The position numbers and the translations under genes are program-made. The notes beneath the pieces were generated by a model. It worked only from the letters and a program-made list of their open reading frames with translations, was not told where the DNA came from and searched no databases. From a bacterium (GTDB lineage: Bacteria > Patescibacteriota > Patescibacteriia > UBA9570), in the NCBI GenBank assembly GCA_030698395.1, contig JAUYKW010000013.1, positions 1 through 45,730 of the forward strand: DNA of 45,730 nucleotides, read 5' to 3'. Shown piece after piece: positions 1 through 8,691 of this stretch (position 1 is its first letter; each line of letters begins with the position of its first letter).

Positions 1-1620
1 AAAGTTCGCAAGATTTTCTGAGTTTGCATCAATCGTGTCATCAATGTTAATTCCAGTTCCAGTTTCATTTCCGGTATTAATCAAAGTAGTTGTATACGTA
101 ACGGTTTGTCCTGGTAAAACAGAATTATCTACATCATCATCTGTCTTAGTTGATGTAGAAAGCTCCGGCGCACTAATAACCGTAACATTGGTTGTATCAT
201 CATTGCCAGTAATGCCATCATTACAATTATCAACACTTGCTGTTGTACAATCAATAGTATCGTCCACGCCAGGATCATCAGAATACCTTATGTTAGGTAA
301 CTCATGTGTGGTAGTAGTGGATTGATTTACAAATGTACCACTAGTAGCGTAAATAGTTTGAAACTTGATTACAATATCATCATAAAGAGGAGTAACTGAT
401 CCTTTCGCATAAAGAAAATCATTACTGAAGTTGACAGTACTACCGGTTAAGTCAGCTTTACATTTAGTAGCAGTTGAGCAACCACCTGTGTCTTGAGAAT
501 CAACTGCGTTACTCATATTATAGGTATTCGTCCCCAGTGTAACCTGAATGCCAGACCCCGCACCATATGCATTTGGCACAAAAGTTGAACCAACAGGTAA
601 TACATCTGTAAACACAATATCACTTAAACTACCTGCAAGATTAGTCAGCGTAGCAGTATATTCAACTACATCTCCAGGAACCAGTGACCCTCCGTTCACA
701 TCCACTGCAGTTTTTGTAACTTGATATTCTGGTGGATCGAAAATAATCGGATCTGAATATGTTCCTAATCCTAATTTAAAATCTTTCTGATCTGGATCAT
801 TTACATTTTGCGATGTCATTACATTTGCCAAAGTAACCACACCACTACAAAGCACTTGGGCACCAAGGTTATCATCAAAATCTGTAACTGGAACCTGTAA
901 ATCAATAAAGTACTGAGCAGAATCACCTACTATCCCATTATCTGGTGTAGCAAATGCCCTAGCAAAACCATTGTTAATTGGATTAAGATGACTATGTACT
1001 ACTGGTTCTCCGGTAGGATCATTATCAGCGGTTGTCTCGTATAATATTTCGAATGTTTCAGATGCTTTATCACCATTACCATTTAGACGCAGATAAAAAT
1101 CAGTATCGCCATCTGCATCTGCATCAATTAATACAAAGTAAATAACATTATTAAATCCATTAACAGCTTGGGCCTGATAAGGATCACCGGCAAGCCGTAT
1201 ACGAAAGAATACATAATCATCTGAAATATTTATACAGCTATTAGAATCATTATTTTGATCCTCGTAGTAATTACCAAAAGTAAAAGTATTTTGATGAGTA
1301 GCACCAGGCTGGCCATTATTTCCTGGATTATAATGGGGAGCTGGACCAGAACAATCAGCTTGTGATGCCAAATCAATTGAACCTGATACTGCCGCGTTCC
1401 TAGTTGAATCTAGACAACTTGCCTGTTCTTCCTCATCCGCGATTACCGATCCGTTACTAGTTACAAGTGTCCACTGTGAATCTGTTGGCCAAGCACCAGG
1501 TGCTGCCAGTGATTCTGAGTATATATATGACACAGTAAAAGTAACAACACCCACAACTAAAAAAAACAGTGATAATCCTCTGATAAATGAAGATTCAGTT
1601 TTTACCTTAATTTTCATCAT
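1..1620 (-). CDS. Secreted surface protein with DUF11 repeats, partial (C-terminus beyond window)
   Basis: The frame stays open from the ATG pair at 1620 to the window edge, giving 540 visible residues. It begins with a short basic stretch and one hydrophobic segment (about residues 12-33), read as a signal peptide or anchor. Around residue 297 a DUF11-type repeat starts (TKTAVDVNGG, then VPGDVVEYTATLTN and FTDVLPVGSTF), and a second begins near residue 480 (LPGQTVTYTTTLINTG). Acidic stretches such as DADADGDTDF near residue 165 may bind calcium. DUF11 modules are extracellular beta domains of wall-anchored or adhesin-like proteins; the ligand cannot be told. No Shine-Dalgarno is seen before the start, so ATG 1620 or 1617 are equally possible. 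The gene is alone on its strand upstream of 1708. Confidence 0.8.
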   Translation of the reverse strand, partial: MMKIKVKTESSFIRGLSLFFLVVGVVTFTVSYIYSESLAAPGAWPTDSQWTLVTSNGSVIADEEEQASCLDSTRNAAVSGSIDLASQADCSGPAPHYNPGNNGQPGATHQNTFTFGNYYEDQNNDSNSCINISDDYVFFRIRLAGDPYQAQAVNGFNNVIYFVLIDADADGDTDFYLRLNGNGDKASETFEILYETTADNDPTGEPVVHSHLNPINNGFARAFATPDNGIVGDSAQYFIDLQVPVTDFDDNLGAQVLCSGVVTLANVMTSQNVNDPDQKDFKLGLGTYSDPIIFDPPEYQVTKTAVDVNGGSLVPGDVVEYTATLTNLAGSLSDIVFTDVLPVGSTFVPNAYGAGSGIQVTLGTNTYNMSNAVDSQDTGGCSTATKCKADLTGSTVNFSNDFLYAKGSVTPLYDDIVIKFQTIYATSGTFVNQSTTTTHELPNIRYSDDPGVDDTIDCTTASVDNCNDGITGNDDTTNVTVISAPELSTSTKTDDDVDNSVLPGQTVTYTTTLINTGNETGTGINIDDTIDANSENLANF

Positions 1621-1707
1621 CTAATAGAAAGTGTATTATGTCTAAATGCACTATGACATATATATAAGAAAAATGCAAGATTAAAACAATATTAAATTTG
1701 CTCGCAA

Positions 1708-2415
1708 TTAAATAATACCTTTGAGGTATTTATCCCGTTCGTTTTTAGGAAATTTTTCAATAGCGTATCGCAACATTGTACGAGGCATTTTCTTGTAATG
1801 CTTCCTTAAAAATTTCTCCTCAACTTTTTTATCTCTATTTCCCACCTCTCGTAGCATCCAACCCACAGCTTTATGAATCAAGTCATGTTCATCCTGTAAC
1901 AGAATTTCTGCAAGTTTTAATGAATCATCAAAATCATCATGCTGGATAAATTTAAAAGTCGAAATAATTGCGATTCTCTTTTCCCACAAGTCCTTAGATT
2001 TTGCCAATTTATATAATGGCTCTCTAGATTTATCTCTCAAATATTCACCCACAACAAAATGAGCAGATGAATCTACTAAATCCCAATTATTAATATTATT
2101 TATATTCTTTAAATACAATTTATAAATTTTATTTCTATCTACTTCGCTAGCTTTCTTAAATTTGTAATTCAAAATAATAAGCGCCGTTAATCTATGCTCA
2201 TGAATTTTACTATTTAATAACTCCTGAATTTCTTGCAACGACAAATGATAATAATCTTTCGCAACTTTTCTTTGGGCTGGCACTCTTACGCCGATAAATA
2301 AATCATTCTCACCGTACTCCCCTGGTTTAGTTTTAAAGAATCTTTGATAGTCTGCAATTCTGTCAGGTTCGGATACTTTTTTTAAATCTTGCTTTAAATT
2401 GTTAAAGCTTTTCAT
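1708..2415 (-). CDS. AlkD-family DNA alkylation repair glycosylase
   Basis: The 235-residue product has the size and all-helical HEAT-repeat look of AlkD (PF08713). It carries the motif NNWDLVDSSAHF near residue 110, which holds the conserved Trp and Asp of the lesion pocket, then LWEKRIAIISTF and HKAVGWMLREVG, the second with the other conserved Trp and Arg. Family members remove positively charged alkylated bases such as 7-methylguanine and 3-methyladenine without flipping the base; this cytosolic repair role is inferred from homology. Its ATG overlaps the stop of the upstream HAD gene by four bases, so the two are probably cotranscribed and translationally coupled. No terminator is visible in the 87 bases before the DUF11 gene. 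Confidence 0.9.
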   Translation of the reverse strand: MKSFNNLKQDLKKVSEPDRIADYQRFFKTKPGEYGENDLFIGVRVPAQRKVAKDYYHLSLQEIQELLNSKIHEHRLTALIILNYKFKKASEVDRNKIYKLYLKNINNINNWDLVDSSAHFVVGEYLRDKSREPLYKLAKSKDLWEKRIAIISTFKFIQHDDFDDSLKLAEILLQDEHDLIHKAVGWMLREVGNRDKKVEEKFLRKHYKKMPRTMLRYAIEKFPKNERDKYLKGII

Positions 2416-3101
2416 TTAATTTTGTAAATAACATTTTTACGTTCAACAACAATTTGCCATTTATTTCGCTGAGCAATTTTATATAATTCTTGATTTGGAT
2501 TAAAACAGATTGGATTATCTACCTTACGTAAAAAACTACTGTCACTTTCTGTATCCCCCACTCCGATAGAACCTCGCAGACTTAATCCTTCCTTTTCTAT
2601 CGCCCGCTGAAGAATTTTTGATTTTTCTAAAATTAAATTTCTATATAAAGTCTTTCCACTGTATTTATTATTCTGCACTTCATAAATTTGTCCGTATACT
2701 TTATCAAATCCCAGCTCCTCACAAAACTCATCTAAAATATCTTTTGGAGAATGAGAAATTGCCAGCATGAAGTATTTCTTCTTTTTAAGATCTTTCACTA
2801 AGTCTCTGGTGTATCGATAGATTCTGTGATGTTGTTTAGATACTACTTGCTCTGCAACTTTCAAAAATTCCTTCTGAGAAACACCTTTAATATTTTTTAC
2901 AAATGCCTTAATAACAGCATCAATATAATCCTCATATGGCCCTTCTCTGTCTAGCCATTGTTTATGCGCCAACTCATATTTATGCTTAATCTTTTTTGGC
3001 ATGATACCTTTTTCTACTAAACCATCCGTTACTTGTATTAAAAGGCTAGATCTAAAAATTGTGCCATCGATATCAAAAATTGCAACTTTTTGTGATTTCA
3101 T
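2412..3101 (-). CDS. HAD-superfamily IB phosphatase (phosphoserine-phosphatase-like)
   Basis: The 229-residue protein shows the HAD motifs in order: motif I IFDIDGTIF near residue 10 (nucleophile Asp and acid/base Asp), motif II LAISHS in the middle, and motif III GVGDTESDSSF near residue 180, with the Mg-binding Asp residues. A helical cap lies between motifs I and II, as in subfamily IB (SerB-like, CicA-like). The enzyme should be a cytosolic phosphomonoesterase; the substrate cannot be inferred. Its stop overlaps the AlkD start (ATGA), making a two-gene operon. The divergent gene starting at 3197 leaves about 95 bases for promoters. Confidence 0.85.
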   Translation of the reverse strand: MKSQKVAIFDIDGTIFRSSLLIQVTDGLVEKGIMPKKIKHKYELAHKQWLDREGPYEDYIDAVIKAFVKNIKGVSQKEFLKVAEQVVSKQHHRIYRYTRDLVKDLKKKKYFMLAISHSPKDILDEFCEELGFDKVYGQIYEVQNNKYSGKTLYRNLILEKSKILQRAIEKEGLSLRGSIGVGDTESDSSFLRKVDNPICFNPNQELYKIAQRNKWQIVVERKNVIYKIK

Positions 3102-3196
3102 ACAGTTATTCTACATGTTTTATCCAAAATAAAACAGCCCTTACATAATTATTCTAAGTGGTATTTTCTGTTATCTTATGGTAACTTGAATTCATT

Positions 3197-4537
3197 ATGA
3201 GTGAAAATAATAATGCAAAATCCATCGCTGTTATTGGTGCAGGTATAGCTGGCTTAGCTAGCGCATATGAATTACAAAAAGCCGGATTTAATGTAGAAGT
3301 TTTTGAAAAAAATAATTATGCCGGAGGACGCATGGCAAGCCGAGCAAAAGACGGTATGTTATTTGATATTGGTGCCAATTTTCTGGTAGATAATTATGCT
3401 GGCATTAAAGCTTACTGCAAGGAACTGGACATTATGGATCAATTTCAACCAATGGAGTGTGGTAACCATTACGTTGTTAAAGCTGGACAATTACATATCA
3501 TTTCATCTATCCCGGCAAAAATGCTAAAGGAAATGACAGCTTTATCTTTTGTTTCGCGATTACGTTTAATTTGGTTATTTTTTCGTGATAGCAAAAAAGC
3601 TAAAGGTTTAAACTTCTATAACCTTTCAGAAACTACTGAATATGATATTGAAAATGCTTATAACCATGCCGTAAAACTTGGTGGCAAAGAAGTTGCTAAT
3701 TATGTAATTGATGCGTTCACATCTACATATCAATTTCACAGGGCAGACGAAATTAGTTTAGCTGGCATGTTAGCATTATTGGGATTAATGGCTGGTAATC
3801 CAGAGGATTTTGAAATGCACCATACGCTAGGTGAAATGAGTTCCCTACCTGATGCACTTGCTAGCAAACTCAATCTTCATCTATCTACTGGGGTAGAAAA
3901 TGTAAGACACAAAGAAAACGGCAAGATAGCCATTAAGACAAATGGCGAAGAAAAAATATTCGATGCAGCGATACTTGCTACAACGGCAAATATCACCGAA
4001 AAAATATATTCAAATGCGACTAACAAGCAAAAACAGTTTCTTAGTACCGTTAAGTACGCCGCAACAATTGTTGTATGTTTTCGCATACCAGAAAATGCCC
4101 TAGGTGACATGTCTGTAACCATGGTTCCTTATGTAGAAGGCGGTAAAATATCTGAATACACAAATGAACAAATGAAAGATCAGATAAAAGACGGCCGAAC
4201 TCTTGTTAATATAGGTTTACACGAAGGTTACGCCAATCAAATAATGAATTTATCTGATGCAGAGATATTTGCGGAAGTAAAAAAGGAATTCTTGAAAGTC
4301 TGCCCTTTACTAAAAGATGCACCCAATGAAGTAGAAAATTATGATTTACAAAGATGGCCAGAAGCAATGCCAAAATTTGCACATGGCTATTTAACAACTG
4401 TAAAAAACTTTTTAGCTGATGGCCAAGGTGAACAAAATGTTTACTTTGCAGGAGATTACCTAAATAGCCCCTGGACAGAGGGTGCTTTAGGTTGCGGACA
4501 ACGAGTTGCCGCTAAAATAGTAGAACGTTTAAAATAA
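3197..4537 (+). CDS. FAD-dependent oxidoreductase, protoporphyrinogen-oxidase/amine-oxidase type
   Basis: The 446-residue product opens with a dinucleotide-binding fold (AVIGAGIAGLASAYELQKAG, then VEVFEKNNYAGGRMAS), and the C-terminus has the FAD contact segment VYFAGDYLNSPWTEGALGCG typical of HemG/HemY-like and monoamine-oxidase-like flavoproteins. The segment WPEAMPKFAHGY near residue 395 also fits the PPOX group. The substrate is unknown: no other heme gene is seen here, so a heme role is not supported by context. The gene is convergent with the CrtI-like gene at 4542, only four bases away, leaving no room for a separate terminator. No Shine-Dalgarno precedes the ATG. Confidence 0.85.
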   Translation: MSENNNAKSIAVIGAGIAGLASAYELQKAGFNVEVFEKNNYAGGRMASRAKDGMLFDIGANFLVDNYAGIKAYCKELDIMDQFQPMECGNHYVVKAGQLHIISSIPAKMLKEMTALSFVSRLRLIWLFFRDSKKAKGLNFYNLSETTEYDIENAYNHAVKLGGKEVANYVIDAFTSTYQFHRADEISLAGMLALLGLMAGNPEDFEMHHTLGEMSSLPDALASKLNLHLSTGVENVRHKENGKIAIKTNGEEKIFDAAILATTANITEKIYSNATNKQKQFLSTVKYAATIVVCFRIPENALGDMSVTMVPYVEGGKISEYTNEQMKDQIKDGRTLVNIGLHEGYANQIMNLSDAEIFAEVKKEFLKVCPLLKDAPNEVENYDLQRWPEAMPKFAHGYLTTVKNFLADGQGEQNVYFAGDYLNSPWTEGALGCGQRVAAKIVERLK

Positions 4538-4541
4538 ATAT

Positions 4542-6200
4542 TTATTTAGATCCAAGCCGTTTATGTACATCGGCAATCAACTCATCATCAGTTGGTCCTT
4601 TTGATGAATCGTAAAACACATCACCCGTTAAATCCATATAAAGTTGCATGCCCGTATGAACTGTTCCATACACTCCTGCATAACCACTAGAAGCATTACA
4701 CCAGAAAAAGTTATCCCAAGGAGTAAATGCTTTTAATCTTTTCATGCCCATTTGTTCTGGATTCATATGCGAACCATATGCATTACCACGCGTCGCTAAA
4801 CAAAACTCTTCATTGGTTGTAGTTGTACCAACGACTCTGGTATTAATATGCTCACGTAGATTTGGAATATGATATTTTTCTACTAGATCTATCAAATGAT
4901 CTGCTAGCTCTCGTTTTTTCTTACGATACTCTCGCTTATCTTTCTTTGCTAGTTCATCGAAAGAATCAAAATCTGTCAGTGTAGCAATTTCCAATATTTC
5001 ATGACCCTCAGGAGCTGTGCCAGGTTCTTTTGAGTGTAAGGTGGGTGTAGACATAAAAAACCATGGTTGAGTAAAATTTCCAGCCAATTGTTCCTGCCAC
5101 ATCTTGTTCATATCCCATTGTAATAAATGCCAAGTATTGTGCTTACCCATGCCATAATCTTCTAGCTTGATATCCTTCAAGCCAAGATACAACACCATTC
5201 CTGATGGAGAATATTCATACTCCAATGGTTTTTTAAAATCTGCTGGAAATTTATCCCAACCAATCATCTTGGCAGCTACCTGTGGATCCATGTTACAAAT
5301 TATCTTATCGGCAGTGAACACTTTACCATCTTCGGTTTCTACTGAAGTAACTTTTTCAGCTTCAGTATTAATCTTTATAACTCGTGACTCATAATAAATA
5401 TGACAGCCTTCATGATCGGTAATAAATTTTACTAATCTATCAACATAATATTTAAAATGCTTCTTTGGATAATACGCTCCAGTATTATAACCACCAAACA
5501 ATCCAGCATATGAAAATATGGATAATTCCTCAGGAGGCGCCATCATATCTCCAGCGTTTGCTATTAATACAGCTTGTGCCTCTTTGGATAAACCACATTT
5601 ATCAAACACATCCTGCATTGTGGATTTTCGAAAACGAATTAGATATGGAAATTGCCACGCTTTGATCGGATATTCCCACCACTTCGGTTTGGAACTAGGA
5701 AATTTTCCTAACTCACGTCTCACGCCATCCATTATTTGTACAAATTTCTCCATTGGAGCTCGCTGTCCTGGATATGCATCTTCCACGCTCTCTACTAACT
5801 TATCCCAACCATATGGAATCTTCACTCTCTTGCCATCAGGCATTATCATATGATCATAACCTTCTGGATCATACAATTCCCATTCAATGTCCTTCTCTAA
5901 TCCAAGTTTTTCTAGGAATGAATAAATCTTTCCTTCCGGACCACATCCCCAGGTATAATGGACTTGGGCACAAAAATGATAATCGCCGAATTTGAAAGAT
6001 TGCATATATCCTCCTGCAATATCATGTGCTTCTAAAATACAAACTTTCTTACCAGCATTTGCAAGTAAGGATGCAACTGTTAATGATGAACTTCCACTAC
6101 CAATGATAACGTAATCATATTCATGGTTTTGCGCATAACGTTCATCCTGCGCTTTGATTTGTTCGTCTGTTAATTTACCAGTACTTGGTCGTAAAGCCAT
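4542..6200 (-). CDS. NAD(P)/FAD-dependent oxidoreductase, CrtI/RetSat (phytoene desaturase) family
   Basis: The 552-residue protein starts with a hydrophilic arm and then a Rossmann FAD motif, YVIIGSGSSSLTVASLLANAG followed by LEAHDIAGGYMQSF. The third glycine of GxGxxG is serine here. Length, the GGYMQ segment after the beta-2 acidic residue, and the C-terminal WCNASSGYAGVYGTVHTG match carotenoid desaturase/isomerase and retinol-saturase relatives, which act on polyenes or other lipids. No carotenoid pathway genes are nearby, so the substrate is open. It is the second flavoenzyme of a convergent pair with 3197-4537. Its upstream region is the unusual GC-rich structured block, which may be its leader. 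Confidence 0.85.
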   Translation of the reverse strand: MALRPSTGKLTDEQIKAQDERYAQNHEYDYVIIGSGSSSLTVASLLANAGKKVCILEAHDIAGGYMQSFKFGDYHFCAQVHYTWGCGPEGKIYSFLEKLGLEKDIEWELYDPEGYDHMIMPDGKRVKIPYGWDKLVESVEDAYPGQRAPMEKFVQIMDGVRRELGKFPSSKPKWWEYPIKAWQFPYLIRFRKSTMQDVFDKCGLSKEAQAVLIANAGDMMAPPEELSIFSYAGLFGGYNTGAYYPKKHFKYYVDRLVKFITDHEGCHIYYESRVIKINTEAEKVTSVETEDGKVFTADKIICNMDPQVAAKMIGWDKFPADFKKPLEYEYSPSGMVLYLGLKDIKLEDYGMGKHNTWHLLQWDMNKMWQEQLAGNFTQPWFFMSTPTLHSKEPGTAPEGHEILEIATLTDFDSFDELAKKDKREYRKKKRELADHLIDLVEKYHIPNLREHINTRVVGTTTTNEEFCLATRGNAYGSHMNPEQMGMKRLKAFTPWDNFFWCNASSGYAGVYGTVHTGMQLYMDLTGDVFYDSSKGPTDDELIADVHKRLGSK

Positions 6201-6235
6201 AAAAAATATTATACGTGAATGCTTTTATAACGTCA

Positions 6236-6560
6236 AAGACCCACCGAAGAATAAATTCTATATGGTGGGCCTAGTCATGCTCGTGCTGCCGAACATGACT
6301 CCTCCTGTGCATCCGAGAAAGCTCGGAATTTCGCATATGTACAAACTACCTAGACAAGCAGAATGTAAGGATAGGTATCTGTGTCCGTCTCGTCGAACGG
6401 CCGATCTGACGTGTACACCAGGATCGAACACTTGGCGATACGGAACAGATGCGCAGTAAAAGCACAAGCTCAGCAGGACGACCCAGACATACCGTGAACA
6501 GCGGTGGCTCAACAGGAGGAATGCGAGTACCCTACACCAAGAGTACTCGCACCAAGCCAT
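6236..6560. other. GC-rich non-coding island with hairpins, possible structured RNA
   Basis: About 320 bases with roughly half G+C stand out from flanks of about one third. The open frames here are Cys/Trp/Arg-rich and unlike proteins. Pairings seen: GACCCACC/GGTGGGCC with inner AGAAT/ATTCT (about 6238-6271), AGTCATG 6273-6279 with CATGACT 6294-6300, CCGAG 6313-6317 with CTCGG 6322-6326, GCGAGTAC 6523-6530 with GTACTCGC 6543-6550, and a long-range CCTCCTG 6301-6307 with CAGGAGG 6513-6519. The last would close most of the block. Strand is unclear: on minus it would be the leader of the CrtI-like gene, on plus an independent RNA ending at the hairpin near 6611. It matches no RNA family I can recognise. 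Confidence 0.45.
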
Positions 6561-6602
6561 GTGTTCAAAAAGTTGAAAACATAGCTTGAAATATTAGAAT
6601 TA

Positions 6603-6635
6603 TAAAAAATAGAGGCTCACTGTAGAGCCTCTATT
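6603..6635 (-). terminator. Rho-independent terminator of the Fn3 repeat gene
   Basis: AATAGAGGCTC and GAGCCTCTATT form an 11-bp perfect stem with a six-base loop. On the minus strand it is followed by ATTTTTTATA, a good U-tract, 21 bases after the stop of the gene at 6656. On the plus strand a weaker T-rich stretch follows, so it may work in both directions. Confidence 0.85.
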
Positions 6636-6655
6636 ATATTTAATTTTATAACTGT

Positions 6656-7915
6656 CTATTCAGTACTCTGTAAAGTTAATGATACTTGATTGGAATATTC
6701 TCCACATGATCCACCAAGATACTCACATACTCTTACATAATATGTACCAGCACCATCAAATGCATATAGTGATGATGATGTAGCTCCAGGATCACTGAAG
6801 TATTTATATTTATCACCATCTCTAAGTGGGTATGTTGGATTTTCATTCTTAGACCACACAACTTTAAATCCATTAACTGAATAACCTGTAACACCCCATG
6901 TTACTTTTTCACTACCAGCTGTAGCCGTAATAGATGTCACATCAGATGCTTGTTCACCTAATTGTACTGTAACTTGATTTGAATACGTTCCACATTCCCC
7001 ACCAAGATACTCACATACTCTTACATAATATGTACCAGCACCATCAAATGCAGTTAATATAGCGCTATTAGCTGAAGAATCACTTAAATACTGATACTTG
7101 TCACCCGATCTTGTTGGATACTCAGGATTTGAATTTTTTGACCAAACAACTTTATAGCCCATTGCAGAAGTACCATCTGTACTCCAATTTACTTTACCAT
7201 TCGAAGCAGCTAATAAAGATATGACATTCACTGTAGAGGCTGACCCTTCTAATGCCACTTCAATTTCATTTGAATAGATACCACACTCACCATTAGCTAA
7301 ATATTCACATACTCTTACAAAATATGTTCCGTCTCCACTAAAAGCAGTTAAAGCAGTTGAGGTTGTTTCTGTACCACTGATATATTTGTATTTATCGCCT
7401 ACTGCCGTTGGATACGTTGGATGTTCATTTAAAGACCAAACAACTTTAACACCGTTTGGAGTATCACCTTCTACAACCCAACTTACATTTGCATCACCTT
7501 CATCTGTTACTGTTAGCTTAGTAGCTTCTCCTGGATTAGTTGTTTTAACAGTCCTCTTCTTTGAATACTTTCCGTAATTACCATTATCTTGTGCTCTTAC
7601 TTTAAAGTCGTAATTACGATATGGTTTTAAACCTTTTAAGGCAGCTTTGTTGTCATCAACTTTTTTCTTGCCAATAAGTTTCTTATTGGTACTTCTTACA
7701 ACTCGTACTTGATACTTATCCGCACCAGCTACGTTTCTCCAGTTAATTTTTACTTTCTTAGCAGCTCTATGCCTAACCTTTAAACGGGTCACCTGATCGA
7801 TTGTTGGATCAAAATGAGGCATCCGAGAATTATCAGTACTTGCTTGTGCAACTCCTACTTGCGCAATTAACGCTACCCCTATTATTAGAGATATTATTGA
7901 TAGTAATTTCTTCAT
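6656..7915 (-). CDS. Secreted Fn3-like repeat protein with three paired-cysteine modules
   Basis: The 419-residue product has a signal peptide (MKKLLSIISLIIGVALIA, cleavage near AQA). Residues of about 40-128 form a fibronectin type III-like domain (VKINWRNVAGADKYQVRV, then YDFKVRAQDNGNYGKYSK). Three modules of about 92 residues follow (about 132-226, 227-322, 323-417), each with a VKVVWS strand, GDKYKY or GDKYQY, GTYYVRVCEYL and a second Cys 4-6 residues later, so each module can form one local disulphide. Modules 2 and 3 are nearly identical. It is probably exported and surface-associated or free; no sorting signal is seen. A terminator follows directly, and the gene appears monocistronic. 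Confidence 0.8.
   Translation of the reverse strand: MKKLLSIISLIIGVALIAQVGVAQASTDNSRMPHFDPTIDQVTRLKVRHRAAKKVKINWRNVAGADKYQVRVVRSTNKKLIGKKKVDDNKAALKGLKPYRNYDFKVRAQDNGNYGKYSKKRTVKTTNPGEATKLTVTDEGDANVSWVVEGDTPNGVKVVWSLNEHPTYPTAVGDKYKYISGTETTSTALTAFSGDGTYFVRVCEYLANGECGIYSNEIEVALEGSASTVNVISLLAASNGKVNWSTDGTSAMGYKVVWSKNSNPEYPTRSGDKYQYLSDSSANSAILTAFDGAGTYYVRVCEYLGGECGTYSNQVTVQLGEQASDVTSITATAGSEKVTWGVTGYSVNGFKVVWSKNENPTYPLRDGDKYKYFSDPGATSSSLYAFDGAGTYYVRVCEYLGGSCGEYSNQVSLTLQSTE
6711..7052. repeat. Two identical 54-bp copies inside the Fn3 repeat gene
   Basis: Positions 6711-6764 and 6999-7052 are identical over 54 bases and encode the FDGAGTYYVRVCEYLGG core of the last two modules. Identity at the DNA level, including third positions, points to recent duplication or gene conversion. 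Confidence 0.85.
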
Positions 7916-7981
7916 TTATAATATGTTAATAATTTTATATATTATAGCTACTATTAATGATGCTGTAAAATACAATATAAA

Positions 7982-8386
7982 TTAAAATTTCATCTTAAAA
8001 CTTATATCTTTTGGTTGCCTTTTTTTAATTTGTAAATAATCAGTACCGAAAGCCAGTAACCCCCCAATAATAAAAGCTACAATGTCATATAGATCTAAGG
8101 TAGAAGCAGCTACCACTTCAGTTGCGGGAGAAATAATCTGTGTAATAATCGGAGTTAGTTGAAGCATTTCAAATCCAATTGTTATAGCAACTGCAAACGC
8201 AAGTTTTATTACAGGCAAAACACGCCAAAAAATACCTAGTAATAAATAGATAAACATTACCGCCACAACATCACTTAAAAAGCCATTAATCACAATATAA
8301 CCTGGTCCAGCATAAAAGAAAATAAAGGCGCCAAACATTATGCACACTAGTGCTAATATAATATTGTTACGACTAACTAGCCTCAT
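7982..8386 (-). CDS. DUF2809-like small integral membrane protein
   Basis: Starting at ATG 8386, which overlaps the stop of the upstream short gene, the product is 134 residues with about four hydrophobic segments. The C-terminal part, FEMLQL followed about 20 residues later by LDLYDIVAFIIGGLLAFG, matches the DUF2809/VanZ-like pattern of small inner-membrane proteins. A longer reading from 8494 is possible but adds only basic residues in the frame of the neighbour. Function is unknown. It appears cotranscribed with the Ser/Lys-rich gene at 8373-8612. Confidence 0.65.
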   Translation of the reverse strand: MRLVSRNNIILALVCIMFGAFIFFYAGPGYIVINGFLSDVVAVMFIYLLLGIFWRVLPVIKLAFAVAITIGFEMLQLTPIITQIISPATEVVAASTLDLYDIVAFIIGGLLAFGTDYLQIKKRQPKDISFKMKF

Positions 8387-8612
8387 TTTGATTACGTTTC
8401 TTACTTTTCTTATCTTTTTCTTGGCTGGATTCACTAGATATATTCTTCTTTGATTTATGTTGCTTGAAAGTTTTTGAACTAACTTTGTGTTCACTCTTTT
8501 TTTGATCTGGCGTCATTTTATTTACCGATATTAATTTCTTCATTGATGACTGTTTTATTGCTGAAGAAGATGTTGAAGTTCCTTTACTCACGTCGTTCAT
8601 GTGATATTTCAA
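8373..8612 (-). CDS. Ser/Lys-rich disordered small protein, hypothetical
   Basis: A 79-residue frame rich in serine, lysine and glutamine, without hydrophobic segments (examples: GTSTSSSAIKQSSMKK, SSESSQEKDKKSKK). I recognise no family. It overlaps the following DUF2809-like start by 14 bases, consistent with translational coupling, which is the main reason to keep it. ATG 8600 (MNDVSKG) is an alternative start. Low-complexity composition also allows that it is spurious. Confidence 0.4.
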   Translation of the reverse strand: MKYHMNDVSKGTSTSSSAIKQSSMKKLISVNKMTPDQKKSEHKVSSKTFKQHKSKKNISSESSQEKDKKSKKRNQNEAS

Positions 8613-8691
8613 TTCTTAAATGATAATTCCAGACTTTAACTTGAAGGTAATACAGAGTACAACATTTATAGTTACGAATCAAGCAACGTAA

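Noticed and set aside
35-325. Plus-strand frame opposite the DUF11 gene
   Set aside because: It is antisense to a clear DUF11 repeat, with Val/Ser-rich noise.
6154-6560. Open frames on both strands in the GC-rich island, about 100 codons each
   Set aside because: The products are rich in Cys, Trp and Arg, have no domain-like pattern, and one overlaps the start of the CrtI-like gene. Hairpins explain the composition better.
6236-6560. RNase P RNA, tmRNA, SRP RNA or 6S RNA
   Set aside because: The conserved P4-core sequence, a tag frame with tRNA-like ends, the SRP domain IV loop and the 6S bubble pattern are not present on either strand.
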